From Komagataeibacter swingsii (GTDB taxonomy: Bacteria > Pseudomonadota > Alphaproteobacteria > Acetobacterales > Acetobacteraceae): a stretch of 64,000 bases of DNA. The stretch is from NCBI RefSeq assembly GCF_003207895.1, contig NZ_NKUB01000004.1, positions 159,629 to 223,628 of the forward strand, given 5' to 3'. Both the position numbers and the translations under genes were made by a program. Shown here one piece after another: positions 19,484-28,426 of this stretch. The notes below the pieces were generated by a model that had not been told where the DNA came from, made no database searches, and worked only from the letters and a program-made list of their open reading frames with translations. The stretch's first letter is position 1; each line of letters opens with the position of its first letter.

Positions 19484-20981
19484 CTTCATCAAACCAGTGC
19501 GCGCGGGCCGCCATGATGATTTCGTTGGCCGCATCCTCGTCAATCGCATCGCTGCCGAGGATTTCAACCAGTTCGTCACCGGCCAGGTCGGCCAGGTCAT
19601 CAAGCGTCTTTATGCCCTTCTCACCCAGCGTCACCAGCATCTGGTTGGTGAACACGCCCAGCGCCGCGATGTCATCGGTGACACCCAGCGCCCGGCGCCT
19701 GTTGTCCAGTTCTTCTTCCTGGCCCGCAAGGTAGCCTTCGGCGCGGCGGACCAGCTCACTGGCCACGTCCTCGTCAAAGCCTTCGATGTTGGCCAGTTCC
19801 TCGGGGTCGGCGAATGCCAGTTCCTCGATGGAATGGAACCCTTCGGTCACCAGCAGGCCCGCGATGACGTCATCAACGTCCAGCGCCTCGACAAACAGGT
19901 TGCTGCGCCGACGGAATTCTTCCTGGCGGCGTTCCGATTCCTCGGCTTCGGTCAGGATGTCGATGTCCCAGCGCGTCAACTGGCTGGCAAGGCGGACATT
20001 CTGCCCGCGCCGCCCGATGGCAAGGCTGAGCTGGTCATCGGGGACGACCACCTCGACCCGGCCCGCTTCCTCATCCATCACCACCTTGCTGACCTCGGCC
20101 GGGGCAAGGGCGTTGACGACAAAGGTCGCGGCCTGCGGACTCCACGGGATGATATCGATCTTTTCGCCCTGCAGTTCCTTCACGACTTCCTGAACGCGGC
20201 GGCCGCGCACGCCCACGCAGGCGCCGACCGGATCGATCGACGCATCGCGGGAGATGACGGCCATCTTCGCCCGCGAGCCGGGGTCGCGCGCCACGGCCTT
20301 GATCTCGATGATGCCGTCATAGATCTCGGGCACTTCCTGCGCGAACAGCTTGGCAAGGAAGGCCGGATGCGTGCGGGACAGGAAGATCTGCGGGCCACGC
20401 GGCTCGTCACGCACATCATAGATGTAGGCGCGCACGCGGTCGGAATTGCGGAAGCTTTCGCGCGGGATCAGTTCGTCACGGCGCAGCAGGGCCTCGGCAT
20501 CGCCGATCTCGACCAGCAGGTTGCCGTATTCCGTGCGCTTGACGGTGCCATTGACGATTTCGCCCACGCGGTCCTTGAAGTCATTGAACTGGCGGCGGCG
20601 TTCATATTCGCGCACGCGCTGGACAATGACCTGCTTTGCCGTCTGCGCCGCGATGCGGCCGAAATCGATGGGCGGCAGGGGGTCGATCAGGTATTCCCCA
20701 AGCTGGATCTCGGGCTTGAACTTGCGTGCGATGTACAGCGGGATCTGGGTTTCCTCGTTCTCCACCGTCTCGACCGCCTCGGTCCAGCGCGACAGCCGGA
20801 CATCGCCCGTCTTGCGGTCGATGGTGGCGCGGATATCCTTTTCATGACCGTATTTCGCGCGGCCGGCCTTCTGGATGGCCTGCTCCATCGCTTCCAGCAC
20901 TTCCTCACGGTCGATCGACTTTTCCCGCGCTACGGCATCGGCAACCAGCAGCAGTTCGGGACGGGCAACGGACGTATCCAT
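19431..20981 (-). CDS. nusA: Transcription termination/antitermination factor NusA
   Basis: RNA polymerase-associated factor that controls pausing, termination and rRNA antitermination. The 516-residue protein has the N-terminal RNAP-binding domain (LLLVADAVAREKSIDREEVL) and an S1 domain from about 137 (VGEIVNGTVKRTEYGNLLVE). Two KH domains (IDPVGACVGVRGRRVQ; DDQLSLAIGRRGQNVRLA) follow, then acidic helix-hairpin-helix repeats at the C-terminus. ATG 20981 has GGAG six bases upstream, favouring it over the ATG at 20993. The 3' end overlaps the YlxR-like gene. Confidence 0.97.
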   Translation of the reverse strand: MDTSVARPELLLVADAVAREKSIDREEVLEAMEQAIQKAGRAKYGHEKDIRATIDRKTGDVRLSRWTEAVETVENEETQIPLYIARKFKPEIQLGEYLIDPLPPIDFGRIAAQTAKQVIVQRVREYERRRQFNDFKDRVGEIVNGTVKRTEYGNLLVEIGDAEALLRRDELIPRESFRNSDRVRAYIYDVRDEPRGPQIFLSRTHPAFLAKLFAQEVPEIYDGIIEIKAVARDPGSRAKMAVISRDASIDPVGACVGVRGRRVQEVVKELQGEKIDIIPWSPQAATFVVNALAPAEVSKVVMDEEAGRVEVVVPDDQLSLAIGRRGQNVRLASQLTRWDIDILTEAEESERRQEEFRRRSNLFVEALDVDDVIAGLLVTEGFHSIEELAFADPEELANIEGFDEDVASELVRRAEGYLAGQEEELDNRRRALGVTDDIAALGVFTNQMLVTLGEKGIKTLDDLADLAGDELVEILGSDAIDEDAANEIIMAARAHWFDEDDRAGGNTADEQETTDV

Positions 20982-21001
20982 CAGTGTCTCCACAACATCG
21001 T

Positions 21002-21691
21002 TCAGTTGGCCTTGCGCGCCGGCTTGTGGCCGGGCCTGCCGGGGGCCATCTGCGTTCCGGCCGGGGTGTCTTGATCCTCCGGCCCGTTTTCGTCGCTGGC
21101 GGCATCCGGCTTCATCATCCGGGCGCTCGCCTCGATCAGTTCATCGGTCAGGACCAGCCGCGCCTTGCGCATTTCGGCGAAAGGCAGCGCGACCTCGGTC
21201 CCGTCATCCAGCCGCATCAGGCCGTGGCCGTCGCGCGCGCCCAGCACGATACCGGCAAAGCGCTTGCGGCCATCAATGGGCATGTTCATCTCGGCCCGGG
21301 CAAGGTGGCCCGCGAAACGCTCCCAGTCTTTGGCGCGCGTCAGGGGGCGGTCGATCCCGGCGGAGGAGACCTCCAGCGTCCAGGCGCCCGGCAGCGGGTC
21401 CTCGACATCCAGTATCGCGCCCACCGCATGGCTGATCTGTTCGCAGTCCTCAATGGCGATGAGCGTGCCATCCGCACGGTCCGCCATGATCTGCACCGTG
21501 GGGGATTCGCGCCCCAGCACCGCCACGCGCACAAGGTCAAAGCCCATGTCGGCCAGCGCGGGCGCGATCATTTCGGCAATACGGGCATCAAGGCCCGTCA
21601 GGAATGGCAGATCAGCGTCCAATGCAAAAAAGGCAGCCCTGCGGCCACCCCCCAAAGAAAAAACCAGAGATGAAGGAATTGCCGGTACCAT
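21002..21691 (-). CDS. rimP: Ribosome maturation factor RimP
   Basis: 30S assembly factor. The 229-residue protein has the RimP N-domain ([40 protein letters not shown]) and the family motif [21 protein letters not shown]. An SH3-like C-domain ([20 protein letters not shown]) is followed by a Pro/Gly/Lys tail. It opens the minus-strand nusA-infB-rbfA operon. The first ~28 residues are an extension, so an internal start is possible. An ~80-base divergent spacer separates it from the uncharacterised membrane-protein gene. Confidence 0.95.
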   Translation of the reverse strand: MVPAIPSSLVFSLGGGRRAAFFALDADLPFLTGLDARIAEMIAPALADMGFDLVRVAVLGRESPTVQIMADRADGTLIAIEDCEQISHAVGAILDVEDPLPGAWTLEVSSAGIDRPLTRAKDWERFAGHLARAEMNMPIDGRKRFAGIVLGARDGHGLMRLDDGTEVALPFAEMRKARLVLTDELIEASARMMKPDAASDENGPEDQDTPAGTQMAPGRPGHKPARKAN

Positions 21692-21773
21692 AGGTCACGC
21701 CCACCGTAACCGCAAGAACTATATGTCCGGCCGGACGTTACATTTCCTGCATCTTAACGTCTTGCCATATCAC

Positions 21774-22436
21774 ATGCCTGACCCACATTATGCACGCATG
21801 ACGCCGTTGAACTCACCGCCGGAACCCGCACGGGAACGCAGTGAACGCTCATCCAGCCGCAGGCTGGTTGTGGTGGGGCTGATCGCGGCCGTTGTCGCGG
21901 GCGGCGGCCTGGGCACGGGCGGGTTCATGGCCGCGCGCGAAGGCGGCAGCGGCAGCCAGACGCCCCCCGTCGCCGCCGAGGCGGGCGGCGGTGGCGCCGG
22001 CGACGGCACGCACCTCATGCTGAACGCCCCGGTGCAGAACCGGCCCGACATGATGGGCCAGATGCCCATGATCTCGCCCGACCGCGCGGCTGAGATGCTG
22101 CGCCAGACATCCTATACCATACAGCAGCAGGCCGAGATCATGGCGGCGCTGAAGCGCCGCGACATCATCCTGGCCGACATGCCCATGTATGACATGACCG
22201 GCGGCAACGCGGTGGTGAACGTGCAGTCGCTTGGGCTGGTGCAGACCGTGCACCTTGGCCCGCAGCCCAAAAGCGTCATCCTGCCCATCCGCGTGGCGGG
22301 CAACGTGTCCATCACCGCGGCGGGGGACCCGGGGCCTGCGGGCATCCATGCGGGCGCGGTGTTCGTGCCCGGCCCCACGGCGCTGCCCGTGCTGACGCGT
22401 GACACTGAAATCGTGATTGGGGTAGTCGTGCAATGA
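21774..22436 (+). CDS. Uncharacterised single-pass periplasmic protein of the AAA+ locus (gene A)
   Basis: Function unknown. The 220-residue product (212 if the ATG at 21798 is used) has a charged N-terminus with paired Arg (RSERSSSRR). One transmembrane segment follows (about 30-52, LVVVGLIAAVVAGGGLGTGG), then a Gly/Ala-rich linker and a Met-rich part (NRPDMMGQMPMISPDRAAEM). The C-terminal domain (~90 residues) looks beta-rich (VNVQSLGLVQTVHLGPQPKS; AGIHAGAVFVPGPTA). The topology prediction is N-in, domain out. Its stop overlaps the start of the AAA+ gene by 4 bases, so the two are coupled and likely act together. No clear ribosome-binding site precedes either start. I recognise no known family. 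Confidence 0.7.
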   Translation: MPDPHYARMTPLNSPPEPARERSERSSSRRLVVVGLIAAVVAGGGLGTGGFMAAREGGSGSQTPPVAAEAGGGGAGDGTHLMLNAPVQNRPDMMGQMPMISPDRAAEMLRQTSYTIQQQAEIMAALKRRDIILADMPMYDMTGGNAVVNVQSLGLVQTVHLGPQPKSVILPIRVAGNVSITAAGDPGPAGIHAGAVFVPGPTALPVLTRDTEIVIGVVVQ

Positions 22437-23707
22437 AACCGCTCTATCCGGCGCTAATGGAGCGGCTGGTACCCCTCATCATGGTCATTTTCCTGGTGCT
22501 GGGCAGCTTTCAGGCCGCGATGGCGTTGCATCTTTCGCTCGCCAGCCTGCGGCATTTCATGGAATGGTGTGCCCCGGCCTATCCGGTCGTGGCAGCGGCC
22601 AGCGCCTTGCTGGCGCTGACCGGGCTGTGGTTCGAGAACCGGGCCGAAAAACTGGCCCGCAAGGGGATCCGACGCAGACGGGGATGGATAATGGACGTAC
22701 TCGCCAGGCTGACCAATCGCAGCGCGCTGGAGGAAATGCTGGCGCGCGAACAGAAAGAAACCGTGATCGACGCGGAGGAACTGGCCGCAAGCCTGCGTGC
22801 CCGCGTGATCGGCCAGGACCAGGTGTGCGAGGACGTGGCGACCCAGCTGCGCCGCCGCCTGGCGCTGCAGGTGCGTGGCAAGCCGGTGGGCATCTTCCTG
22901 CTGGCAGGCCCGCCGGGCACGGGCAAGACCTACCTGTCCAAGCAGCTTGCGCGCCAGCTTGACCGCCCGCTGCTGAACTTTGACATGACGCAGATGAGTT
23001 CCCCCCACGCCGCGACCCAGCTGTTCGGCTCGCCCAAGGGATATGTGGGGTCGGATACGTACGGCAAGCTGACCGGCGGGCTGAAGGAAAAGCCCGACGC
23101 GGTGGTGCTGCTGGATGAGATCGAGAAGGCGCATCCCGACGTTTTCAAGAAGTTCCTGACCGCGTGGAACGATGGCCATGTGACCGAGGCCTCCACCGGG
23201 CAGCAGATTTCCACCGTGCGCTGCATCTTCATGCTGACGTCCAACATCGCCACCGAAGCCCTGACCGAAATCGCGGACCGGCTGGTGGATGAACCCGACA
23301 AGATGCGCGCCGAATCGGTCGAGGCCCTGCGCCAGGCCGGTTTCGCGCCGGAAGTGCTGAACCGCCTGGACCGCATTTTCATCTTCCGCCCGCTGGAAGG
23401 ACTCGACATCGCGCGTGTGTCCGCCCTTGAGATCGAGGCCATGATCGACAGCTACGGCCTGAAGGTCGAAACCGGCGGCATCGACCCCGCCCTGCTGTTT
23501 GAGGTCATGCGCCGGCAGGACCGCATGGGACCCGCCGCCAGCGCGCGTGACCTGGCGCGCTCCATCGAGGACATGATAAGCGACTCGCTCATCACCGCCC
23601 GCCAGCAGGGGGCGAAACTGGTGCGGGTCGTTTCCAGTGAAGATGGCGTCGTGGCTGAAATCGCGGATGCCGACCGCACCGCCCAGCGCGCGCCGATCAG
23701 TTCCTGA
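22433..23707 (+). CDS. Membrane-anchored AAA+ ATPase of Clp/Hsp100 D2 type (gene B)
   Basis: A 424-residue protein. Residues ~10-32 and ~47-64 are hydrophobic and likely form a membrane hairpin. After a basic segment comes one AAA+ module of the ClpA/ClpB second-domain class. It has Walker A GPPGTGKT (159-166), pore loop GYVG (203-206), Walker B VVLLDEIEK (Asp228, Glu229), sensor 1 MLTSNI, Arg finger candidates in NRLDRIF (311, 314), and a Clp C-terminal small domain with sensor-2-like ASARDLAR. It lacks the Clp N-domain, the first AAA domain and any visible ClpP-docking loop. The pore loop implies polypeptide threading or remodelling at the inner membrane; substrate unknown. It is coupled to gene A and followed 66 bases later by gene C. 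Confidence 0.8.
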   Translation: MKPLYPALMERLVPLIMVIFLVLGSFQAAMALHLSLASLRHFMEWCAPAYPVVAAASALLALTGLWFENRAEKLARKGIRRRRGWIMDVLARLTNRSALEEMLAREQKETVIDAEELAASLRARVIGQDQVCEDVATQLRRRLALQVRGKPVGIFLLAGPPGTGKTYLSKQLARQLDRPLLNFDMTQMSSPHAATQLFGSPKGYVGSDTYGKLTGGLKEKPDAVVLLDEIEKAHPDVFKKFLTAWNDGHVTEASTGQQISTVRCIFMLTSNIATEALTEIADRLVDEPDKMRAESVEALRQAGFAPEVLNRLDRIFIFRPLEGLDIARVSALEIEAMIDSYGLKVETGGIDPALLFEVMRRQDRMGPAASARDLARSIEDMISDSLITARQQGAKLVRVVSSEDGVVAEIADADRTAQRAPISS

Positions 23708-23773
23708 CCCATGCGGAGGGTATCCCGTTTCCGGCCCCGACCAGGCGTCGCGGCCCGTGGCATGGACTGCTGA

Positions 23774-24718
23774 ATGTCTGCTTTTTCGCGCTTATGGCAC
23801 CGGGCGCCGGTATGGCGGTTCTGCCTTTACATGATCCTGCCGTTCACGGTGCTGACGCTGATCTTCCCGCCAGCCTACCTGACGCGCCTGATCCCCCGGC
23901 TGTCGGCGCTGTCCGCCGGCATCCATAACCGGCTGGGCCTGCATGACGCCCCGGCCAAGGGTGAGGGCGGCGGCGGGGACGGCAATGGCGAGGACGGCGT
24001 CATCACCATGATGCCGATCACCGACCGGCTGACCAAGGCCATCCCGTTTGCCGGCCGCATCCTGCCGCTGCCCGAGGGTACGTGGCACCCGGTCATGAAC
24101 ATCATCAACGGCCCGCATGGGGAAGTGCTGGAAAACGTCCTGATCCGCGTGGAAGGCCATGTCGTCACCGGCATGATCGGGGCGGAGGGCAGCACCCAGC
24201 CCGTGCCGGAAACGGCCATTACCTCCATCGATTCCAGCTGCCATGACGACCGGAACTACATGTCGCGCGTGCTGACCGCGCACCCGCCGGCAATGGAATG
24301 CTGGTTTACCACGGCGGTCTATCCTGCCTCGATCAACCGCACGGCCATCATCGCCAACCGGCTGAAGGAAGAAGGGTTCATCCTGCCGCCCGTGCTGCTG
24401 AAGGCCGGGTGGAGCTACAGCACGCCCGCGGGCGACCACAACGTCAATGTCGAGACGGTGACCATCTTCCTCAACCCCGTGAACACCGACAGCACCAAGA
24501 TGCTGCGCACGCCCGATTACTGGGCCAAGGACACGCTGGGCCAGCAGCCTGCCGCCAGCGATTTCGTCAAGCGGACGAATACATGGATGGCCGGCTGGGC
24601 GCAGGTCCTGCATGACGGGTTCAACAGCGACATGCTGGCCTCAAGCGACGAACAGCGCGCCCGCCTGGCGCATGATCCCGCGGCCCCCCAGCCGGGGCGG
24701 GGCAGCCCGCTGGACTGA
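23774..24718 (+). CDS. Uncharacterised membrane-anchored periplasmic protein of the AAA+ locus (gene C)
   Basis: Function unknown. The 314-residue protein has a short basic N-terminus and one transmembrane segment (about 15-35, FCLYMILPFTVLTLIFPPAY). A Gly/Glu/Asp-rich linker near residues 57-73 follows, then a ~200-residue domain rich in beta-type sequence. Two cysteines, Cys156 (SSCHDD) and Cys176 (MECWFT), could form a disulfide if the domain is periplasmic, as the positive-inside rule suggests. Aromatic stretches such as LLKAGWSYSTPAGDHNVNVE hint at a compact fold. No family recognised. It is co-directional with the AAA+ gene and converges on rdgB with a 24-base gap. Confidence 0.7.
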   Translation: MSAFSRLWHRAPVWRFCLYMILPFTVLTLIFPPAYLTRLIPRLSALSAGIHNRLGLHDAPAKGEGGGGDGNGEDGVITMMPITDRLTKAIPFAGRILPLPEGTWHPVMNIINGPHGEVLENVLIRVEGHVVTGMIGAEGSTQPVPETAITSIDSSCHDDRNYMSRVLTAHPPAMECWFTTAVYPASINRTAIIANRLKEEGFILPPVLLKAGWSYSTPAGDHNVNVETVTIFLNPVNTDSTKMLRTPDYWAKDTLGQQPAASDFVKRTNTWMAGWAQVLHDGFNSDMLASSDEQRARLAHDPAAPQPGRGSPLD

Positions 24719-24742
24719 GGAGCCGCGCCAGAACCTTTTCCC

Positions 24743-25360
24743 CTATGCCGCCACGGGCAGGCAGGTGTCGCGGAACAGCGCGAAGGCCAGCGCGCGGTGG
24801 CTTATGGTGTTCTTTTCCGCATCGCTCATATCCGCAAAGCTGCGGCCGCCGCCGCCGGGGGCGAAGATGGGGTCGTAGCCATGGCCGTTCTCCCCATGCG
24901 GCGGCCAGATGACATGCCCGTCAATGCGCCCCTCGAAGGTTTCGGTCCGCCCGTCGGGCCAGGCTAGGCACAGGACGGAAATGAACCATGCGCTGCGGTC
25001 GGGGTTATCGCCCATCCGGTCATGGATGCGGCGCATGGCGTCGGGGTAATCCTTTTCCGGGCCGGCCCAGCGGGCGGAGAAAATACCCGGCGCGCCATCC
25101 AGCGCCGCGACACAGAACCCGGAATCATCCGCCAGCGCGGGCAGGTTTGCGGCTTTCGCGGCCGCCATGGCCTTGAGGGCGGCATTGCCGGTAAAGCTGT
25201 CGGCGGTTTCCTCCGGTTCGGGCAGCGACAGGTCGCCGGCCGGGATGACACGGATGCCATATCCCGCCAGCAGTGCCGCGAATTCCGCGATCTTGCCCCG
25301 GTTATGGGTGGCCAGCACCAGCGTGTCGCCACGGTTCAGGCGGGTGGGGGTTGCGTTCAT
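24743..25360 (-). CDS. rdgB: Non-canonical purine NTP pyrophosphatase (RdgB/HAM1)
   Basis: Hydrolyses dITP, ITP and XTP to monophosphates, cleansing the nucleotide pool. The 205-residue product has the family signature [11 protein letters not shown] at the N-terminus, [34 protein letters not shown] and the terminal SHRALAF. Its ATG overlaps the rph stop by 4 bases. rph-rdgB is a common pair, and their joint neighbour hrcA is divergent, as in many alphaproteobacteria. Confidence 0.95.
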   Translation of the reverse strand: MNATPTRLNRGDTLVLATHNRGKIAEFAALLAGYGIRVIPAGDLSLPEPEETADSFTGNAALKAMAAAKAANLPALADDSGFCVAALDGAPGIFSARWAGPEKDYPDAMRRIHDRMGDNPDRSAWFISVLCLAWPDGRTETFEGRIDGHVIWPPHGENGHGYDPIFAPGGGGRSFADMSDAEKNTISHRALAFALFRDTCLPVAA

Positions 25361-26085
25361 GCCTTTAATGCCTCTTCCACGATGGCGGTCTGGATACGGA
25401 ACAGTTCGGCCGTGCCGGTGCGGGCCAGCCGCATGAGGGTGTTGAACTGGGCTTCGGTAAAGGGGTCCTTTTCCGCCGTGCCCTGGATTTCCACAATGCC
25501 GCCATCGGCGGTCAGGACAAAATTGGCGTCGGCGCTGGCCGTGCTGTCTTCCCTGTAGTCCAGGTCCAGGACCGGGCCGTCATCCGTCAGCCCGCAGGAT
25601 ATGGCCGCGACCTGCCCCTTGATTGGCAGGGCGGGCAGGGTGCCGTCGCGCACCAGTTTTTCCAGCGCCAGGCGCAGGGCCACCCATGCCCCGGTAATGG
25701 CGGCGCAGCGCGTGCCGCCATCGGCGTTCAGCACGTCGCAATCCACCGTGACCGAGATTTCACCCAGCGCCTTCAGGTCCACCACCGCGCGCAGGGCGCG
25801 GGCGATCAGGCGCTGGATTTCCTGTGTGCGGCCGGTCTGCCGGCCTTTCGCGGCCTCGCGCTGGCCCCGGTTGTGGGTGGCGCGCGGCAGCATGCCGTAT
25901 TCCGCCGTGACCCAGCCCTGTCCCTTGCCGCGCAGGAAGGAAGGCACGCGGGTTTCGACCGTGGCGGCGCACAGGACTTCGGTCCCGCCCATGCGGATCA
26001 GGGCGGACCCTTCGGCATGGCGGGCGAAGCCGGGCTGGATGAAGACGGGACGCAGGGCGTCAATGGCACGGCCGGATGGGCGCAT
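25357..26085 (-). CDS. rph: Ribonuclease PH
   Basis: Phosphorolytic 3' exoribonuclease that trims tRNA precursors. The 242-residue protein carries [13 protein letters not shown] at the N-terminus, [39 protein letters not shown] and the [19 protein letters not shown] active-site region. ATG 26085 is selected because GGAG lies 10 bases upstream; the ATG at 26103 adds six residues. It is the first gene of the rph-rdgB pair, with a ~150-base divergent spacer to hrcA. Confidence 0.96.
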   Translation of the reverse strand: MRPSGRAIDALRPVFIQPGFARHAEGSALIRMGGTEVLCAATVETRVPSFLRGKGQGWVTAEYGMLPRATHNRGQREAAKGRQTGRTQEIQRLIARALRAVVDLKALGEISVTVDCDVLNADGGTRCAAITGAWVALRLALEKLVRDGTLPALPIKGQVAAISCGLTDDGPVLDLDYREDSTASADANFVLTADGGIVEIQGTAEKDPFTEAQFNTLMRLARTGTAELFRIQTAIVEEALKA

Positions 26086-26238
26086 GGGCGTAAAACTCCG
26101 CAAGGTGATGGGGCGGCATAACCTGCAACCCGTTCCTGTTTCCAGTCCCGCGTGGGCAGGACGCGGCAGGATCTGCTAGGATGGGGACGCGGATGGTCCG
26201 CATGGTGAATGGATACGTGCAACACGGGAGGCATGGCG

Positions 26239-27312
26239 ATGGAAAACCGACCACAGGTATCGCAGCCCGCCCTGCTGTCCGGGCTTGATGCGCGCTCTGC
26301 CGCGATCCTGCGCGAAATCGTGGAACAGTATGTCGAAACGGGTGAGCCGATGGGGTCGCGCACCCTGTCGCAGCGCCTGCCGCTGTCGTTGTCGCCCGCC
26401 ACGATTCGCAACGTGATGGCGGACCTGACCGATGCGGGGCTGCTGTTCTCGCCGCATGCCTCGGCGGGGCGGCTGCCCACGGAAAAGGGCGTGCGGCTGT
26501 TTGTCGACGGGCTGCTGCAGTTCGGCAGCCTGAGCGAGGAGGAGCGCGAAAGCATCGCGGGGATGCTGGACGTGAAGGGCCGCTCGCTGGAGGATACGCT
26601 GGCGCAGGCGTCGTCCATGCTGTCGGGCCTGTCATCCGCCGCGGGCCTTGTCATGGCCCCCAAGAGCGACGGCACCACCATCAAGCATATCGAATTCGTG
26701 GCCCTTGGCCCGGGGCGCGCGCTGGTCATCCTGGTCAGCGCGGACGGGCAGGTGGAAAACCGCGTGATCGAGACGCCGCCCGGCTTGCCGCCCTCGGCGC
26801 TGGTGGAGGCGGGCAATTACCTCAACGCCCACCTGTCGGGCCAGACGCTGGACCGCCTGCGCGAGACGGTCAGCACCGACATGACCGCCAACCGCAACGA
26901 ACTGGACCACCTGACGGCGGAGGTGGTGGAAAGCGGCCTTGCGACATGGAGCGACGCGGATGAGCGCGGCGGCACCCTGTTCATACGCGGGCAGGGCCGG
27001 CTGCTGGCCGATGTGACGGAAATCGAGCGCCTGACCACGATCCAGATGCTGTTCGAGCGGCTGGAAACGCAGGAGACCATGCTGCGCCTGCTCGACCTTG
27101 CGCGCGAATCCGAAGGGGTGCGGATCTTCATCGGGGCCGAAAGCGGGCTGTTCGGCATGGCGGGCATGTCGGTGGTCGTGGCCCCGGCGCGCACCGATTC
27201 CAACCGCATCGTGGGCGCGATCGGCGTGATCGGGCCGACGCGCATCAATTACGCCCGCATCATTCCCGTGGTGGATTACACGGCGCGGGTGATCGGGCGC
27301 ATGCTGGGCTGA
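26239..27312 (+). CDS. hrcA: Heat-inducible transcription repressor HrcA
   Basis: Repressor that binds CIRCE operators of groESL and dnaK-type operons, with GroEL as corepressor. The 357-residue protein has the N-terminal winged helix ([57 protein letters not shown]) and the C-terminal GAF-like HrcA domain ([27 protein letters not shown]). ATG 26239 lies 7 bases after GGGAGG; the ATG at 26233 is too close to it. I saw no CIRCE inverted repeat in the spacer. grpE, which often follows hrcA, is absent; an aldo/keto reductase follows instead. Confidence 0.95.
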   Translation: MENRPQVSQPALLSGLDARSAAILREIVEQYVETGEPMGSRTLSQRLPLSLSPATIRNVMADLTDAGLLFSPHASAGRLPTEKGVRLFVDGLLQFGSLSEEERESIAGMLDVKGRSLEDTLAQASSMLSGLSSAAGLVMAPKSDGTTIKHIEFVALGPGRALVILVSADGQVENRVIETPPGLPPSALVEAGNYLNAHLSGQTLDRLRETVSTDMTANRNELDHLTAEVVESGLATWSDADERGGTLFIRGQGRLLADVTEIERLTTIQMLFERLETQETMLRLLDLARESEGVRIFIGAESGLFGMAGMSVVVAPARTDSNRIVGAIGVIGPTRINYARIIPVVDYTARVIGRMLG

Positions 27313-27428
27313 GGCGCAGGGGTTTCATGCAACCGGACTCGCGGGGGTGGCCTTATGCTTGGCGCACAGCAACCGCGCGTCCTGGCCACAGCGCCCACGG
27401 CGTGCCCGCACCGCGCAAGGAGAATGGC

Positions 27429-28316
27429 ATGTTTACACCCGATGCAAGGCAGTCCGGATCGTTCATGATTGGTGGTGACCTTGAGGTCACGCGGCTTGGC
27501 TTTGGCGCCATGCGCATTACCGGTCCCGGCATATGGGGCGAACCGGCCGACCGTGCGGCGGCGCTGGCCACGCTGCGCCGCCTGCCCGAACTGGGCATCA
27601 ACTTCGTCGATACGGCGGATGCGTACGGCCCGTTTGTCAGCGAGGACCTGATCCGCGAGGCGCTGCATCCCTATACGGACACCATCATCGCCACCAAGGG
27701 CGGGCATACGCGCCACGGTCCCGACATCTGGAAGCCGGTGGGCAACCCCGATTACCTGCGCCAGTGCGTGCTGATGAGCATGCGCAGGCTGGGGGTCGAA
27801 CACATCGACCTGTGGCAGTTGCACCGCGTGGGGCCGGACTGCACGCCCGAACGGCAGTTCGAGGCCATCGCCACCATGCGCGCGCAGGGGCTGATCCGCC
27901 ATGTCGGCCTGTCGGAAGTGACGGTGGAGATGATCGAGCGCGCGCGGTTGTATTTCCCTGTCGCCACGGTCCAGAACCGCTTCAACCTCGTCAACCGCTA
28001 TTCCGAGGACGTGCTGGATTACTGCACGAAGGAAAATATCGGCTTCATCCCATGGGCGCCGCTGGCGGCGGGCAGCCTGACGAAGGGGGATACGCTGCTG
28101 ACCCGGCTGGCGCGTGAGAAGGGCGTGCAGCCCGGACAGGTCGCGCTGGCGTGGCTGCTGCGCCGTGCGCCGGTCATGCTGCCCATTCCCGGCACCAGCA
28201 GCCCCGCGCATGTGGCCGATAACGCGGCGTCCGCCGCGATTGAACTGAGCCATGAGGAATTCCAGCAACTTGACAATGACGGCCGCGCGGAATGGGCCAG
28301 CCGTAACGGCGCGTAG
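27429..28316 (+). CDS. Aldo/keto reductase
   Basis: A 295-residue NAD(P)H-dependent (beta/alpha)8 oxidoreductase reducing aldehydes or ketones; substrate unknown. The catalytic tetrad is visible: Asp and Tyr in [11 protein letters not shown], Lys in IIATKGGH and His in DLWQLHRVG. Cofactor-binding residues are near [17 protein letters not shown] [16 protein letters not shown]. The YajO/AKR-type aldo/keto reductases that replace grpE here are common housekeeping detoxification enzymes. The ATG at 27429 has AAGGAG six bases upstream. A 116-base gap follows hrcA, and no terminator is visible between them. Confidence 0.92.
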   Translation: MFTPDARQSGSFMIGGDLEVTRLGFGAMRITGPGIWGEPADRAAALATLRRLPELGINFVDTADAYGPFVSEDLIREALHPYTDTIIATKGGHTRHGPDIWKPVGNPDYLRQCVLMSMRRLGVEHIDLWQLHRVGPDCTPERQFEAIATMRAQGLIRHVGLSEVTVEMIERARLYFPVATVQNRFNLVNRYSEDVLDYCTKENIGFIPWAPLAAGSLTKGDTLLTRLAREKGVQPGQVALAWLLRRAPVMLPIPGTSSPAHVADNAASAAIELSHEEFQQLDNDGRAEWASRNGA

Positions 28317-28426
28317 GCGTTCGGCACGGCCCTGGCGCGGCGGATCGGGGGCGACGGCGGCGGCGGACAATGCTAGACAGGGGCCTCGACACAGAACCGC
28401 CCCTTTCTTTCCCTATTGGATACCGG

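Noticed and set aside
26086..26238. A CIRCE operator before hrcA
   Set aside because: No TTAGCACTC/GAGTGCTAA pair is present in the spacer.
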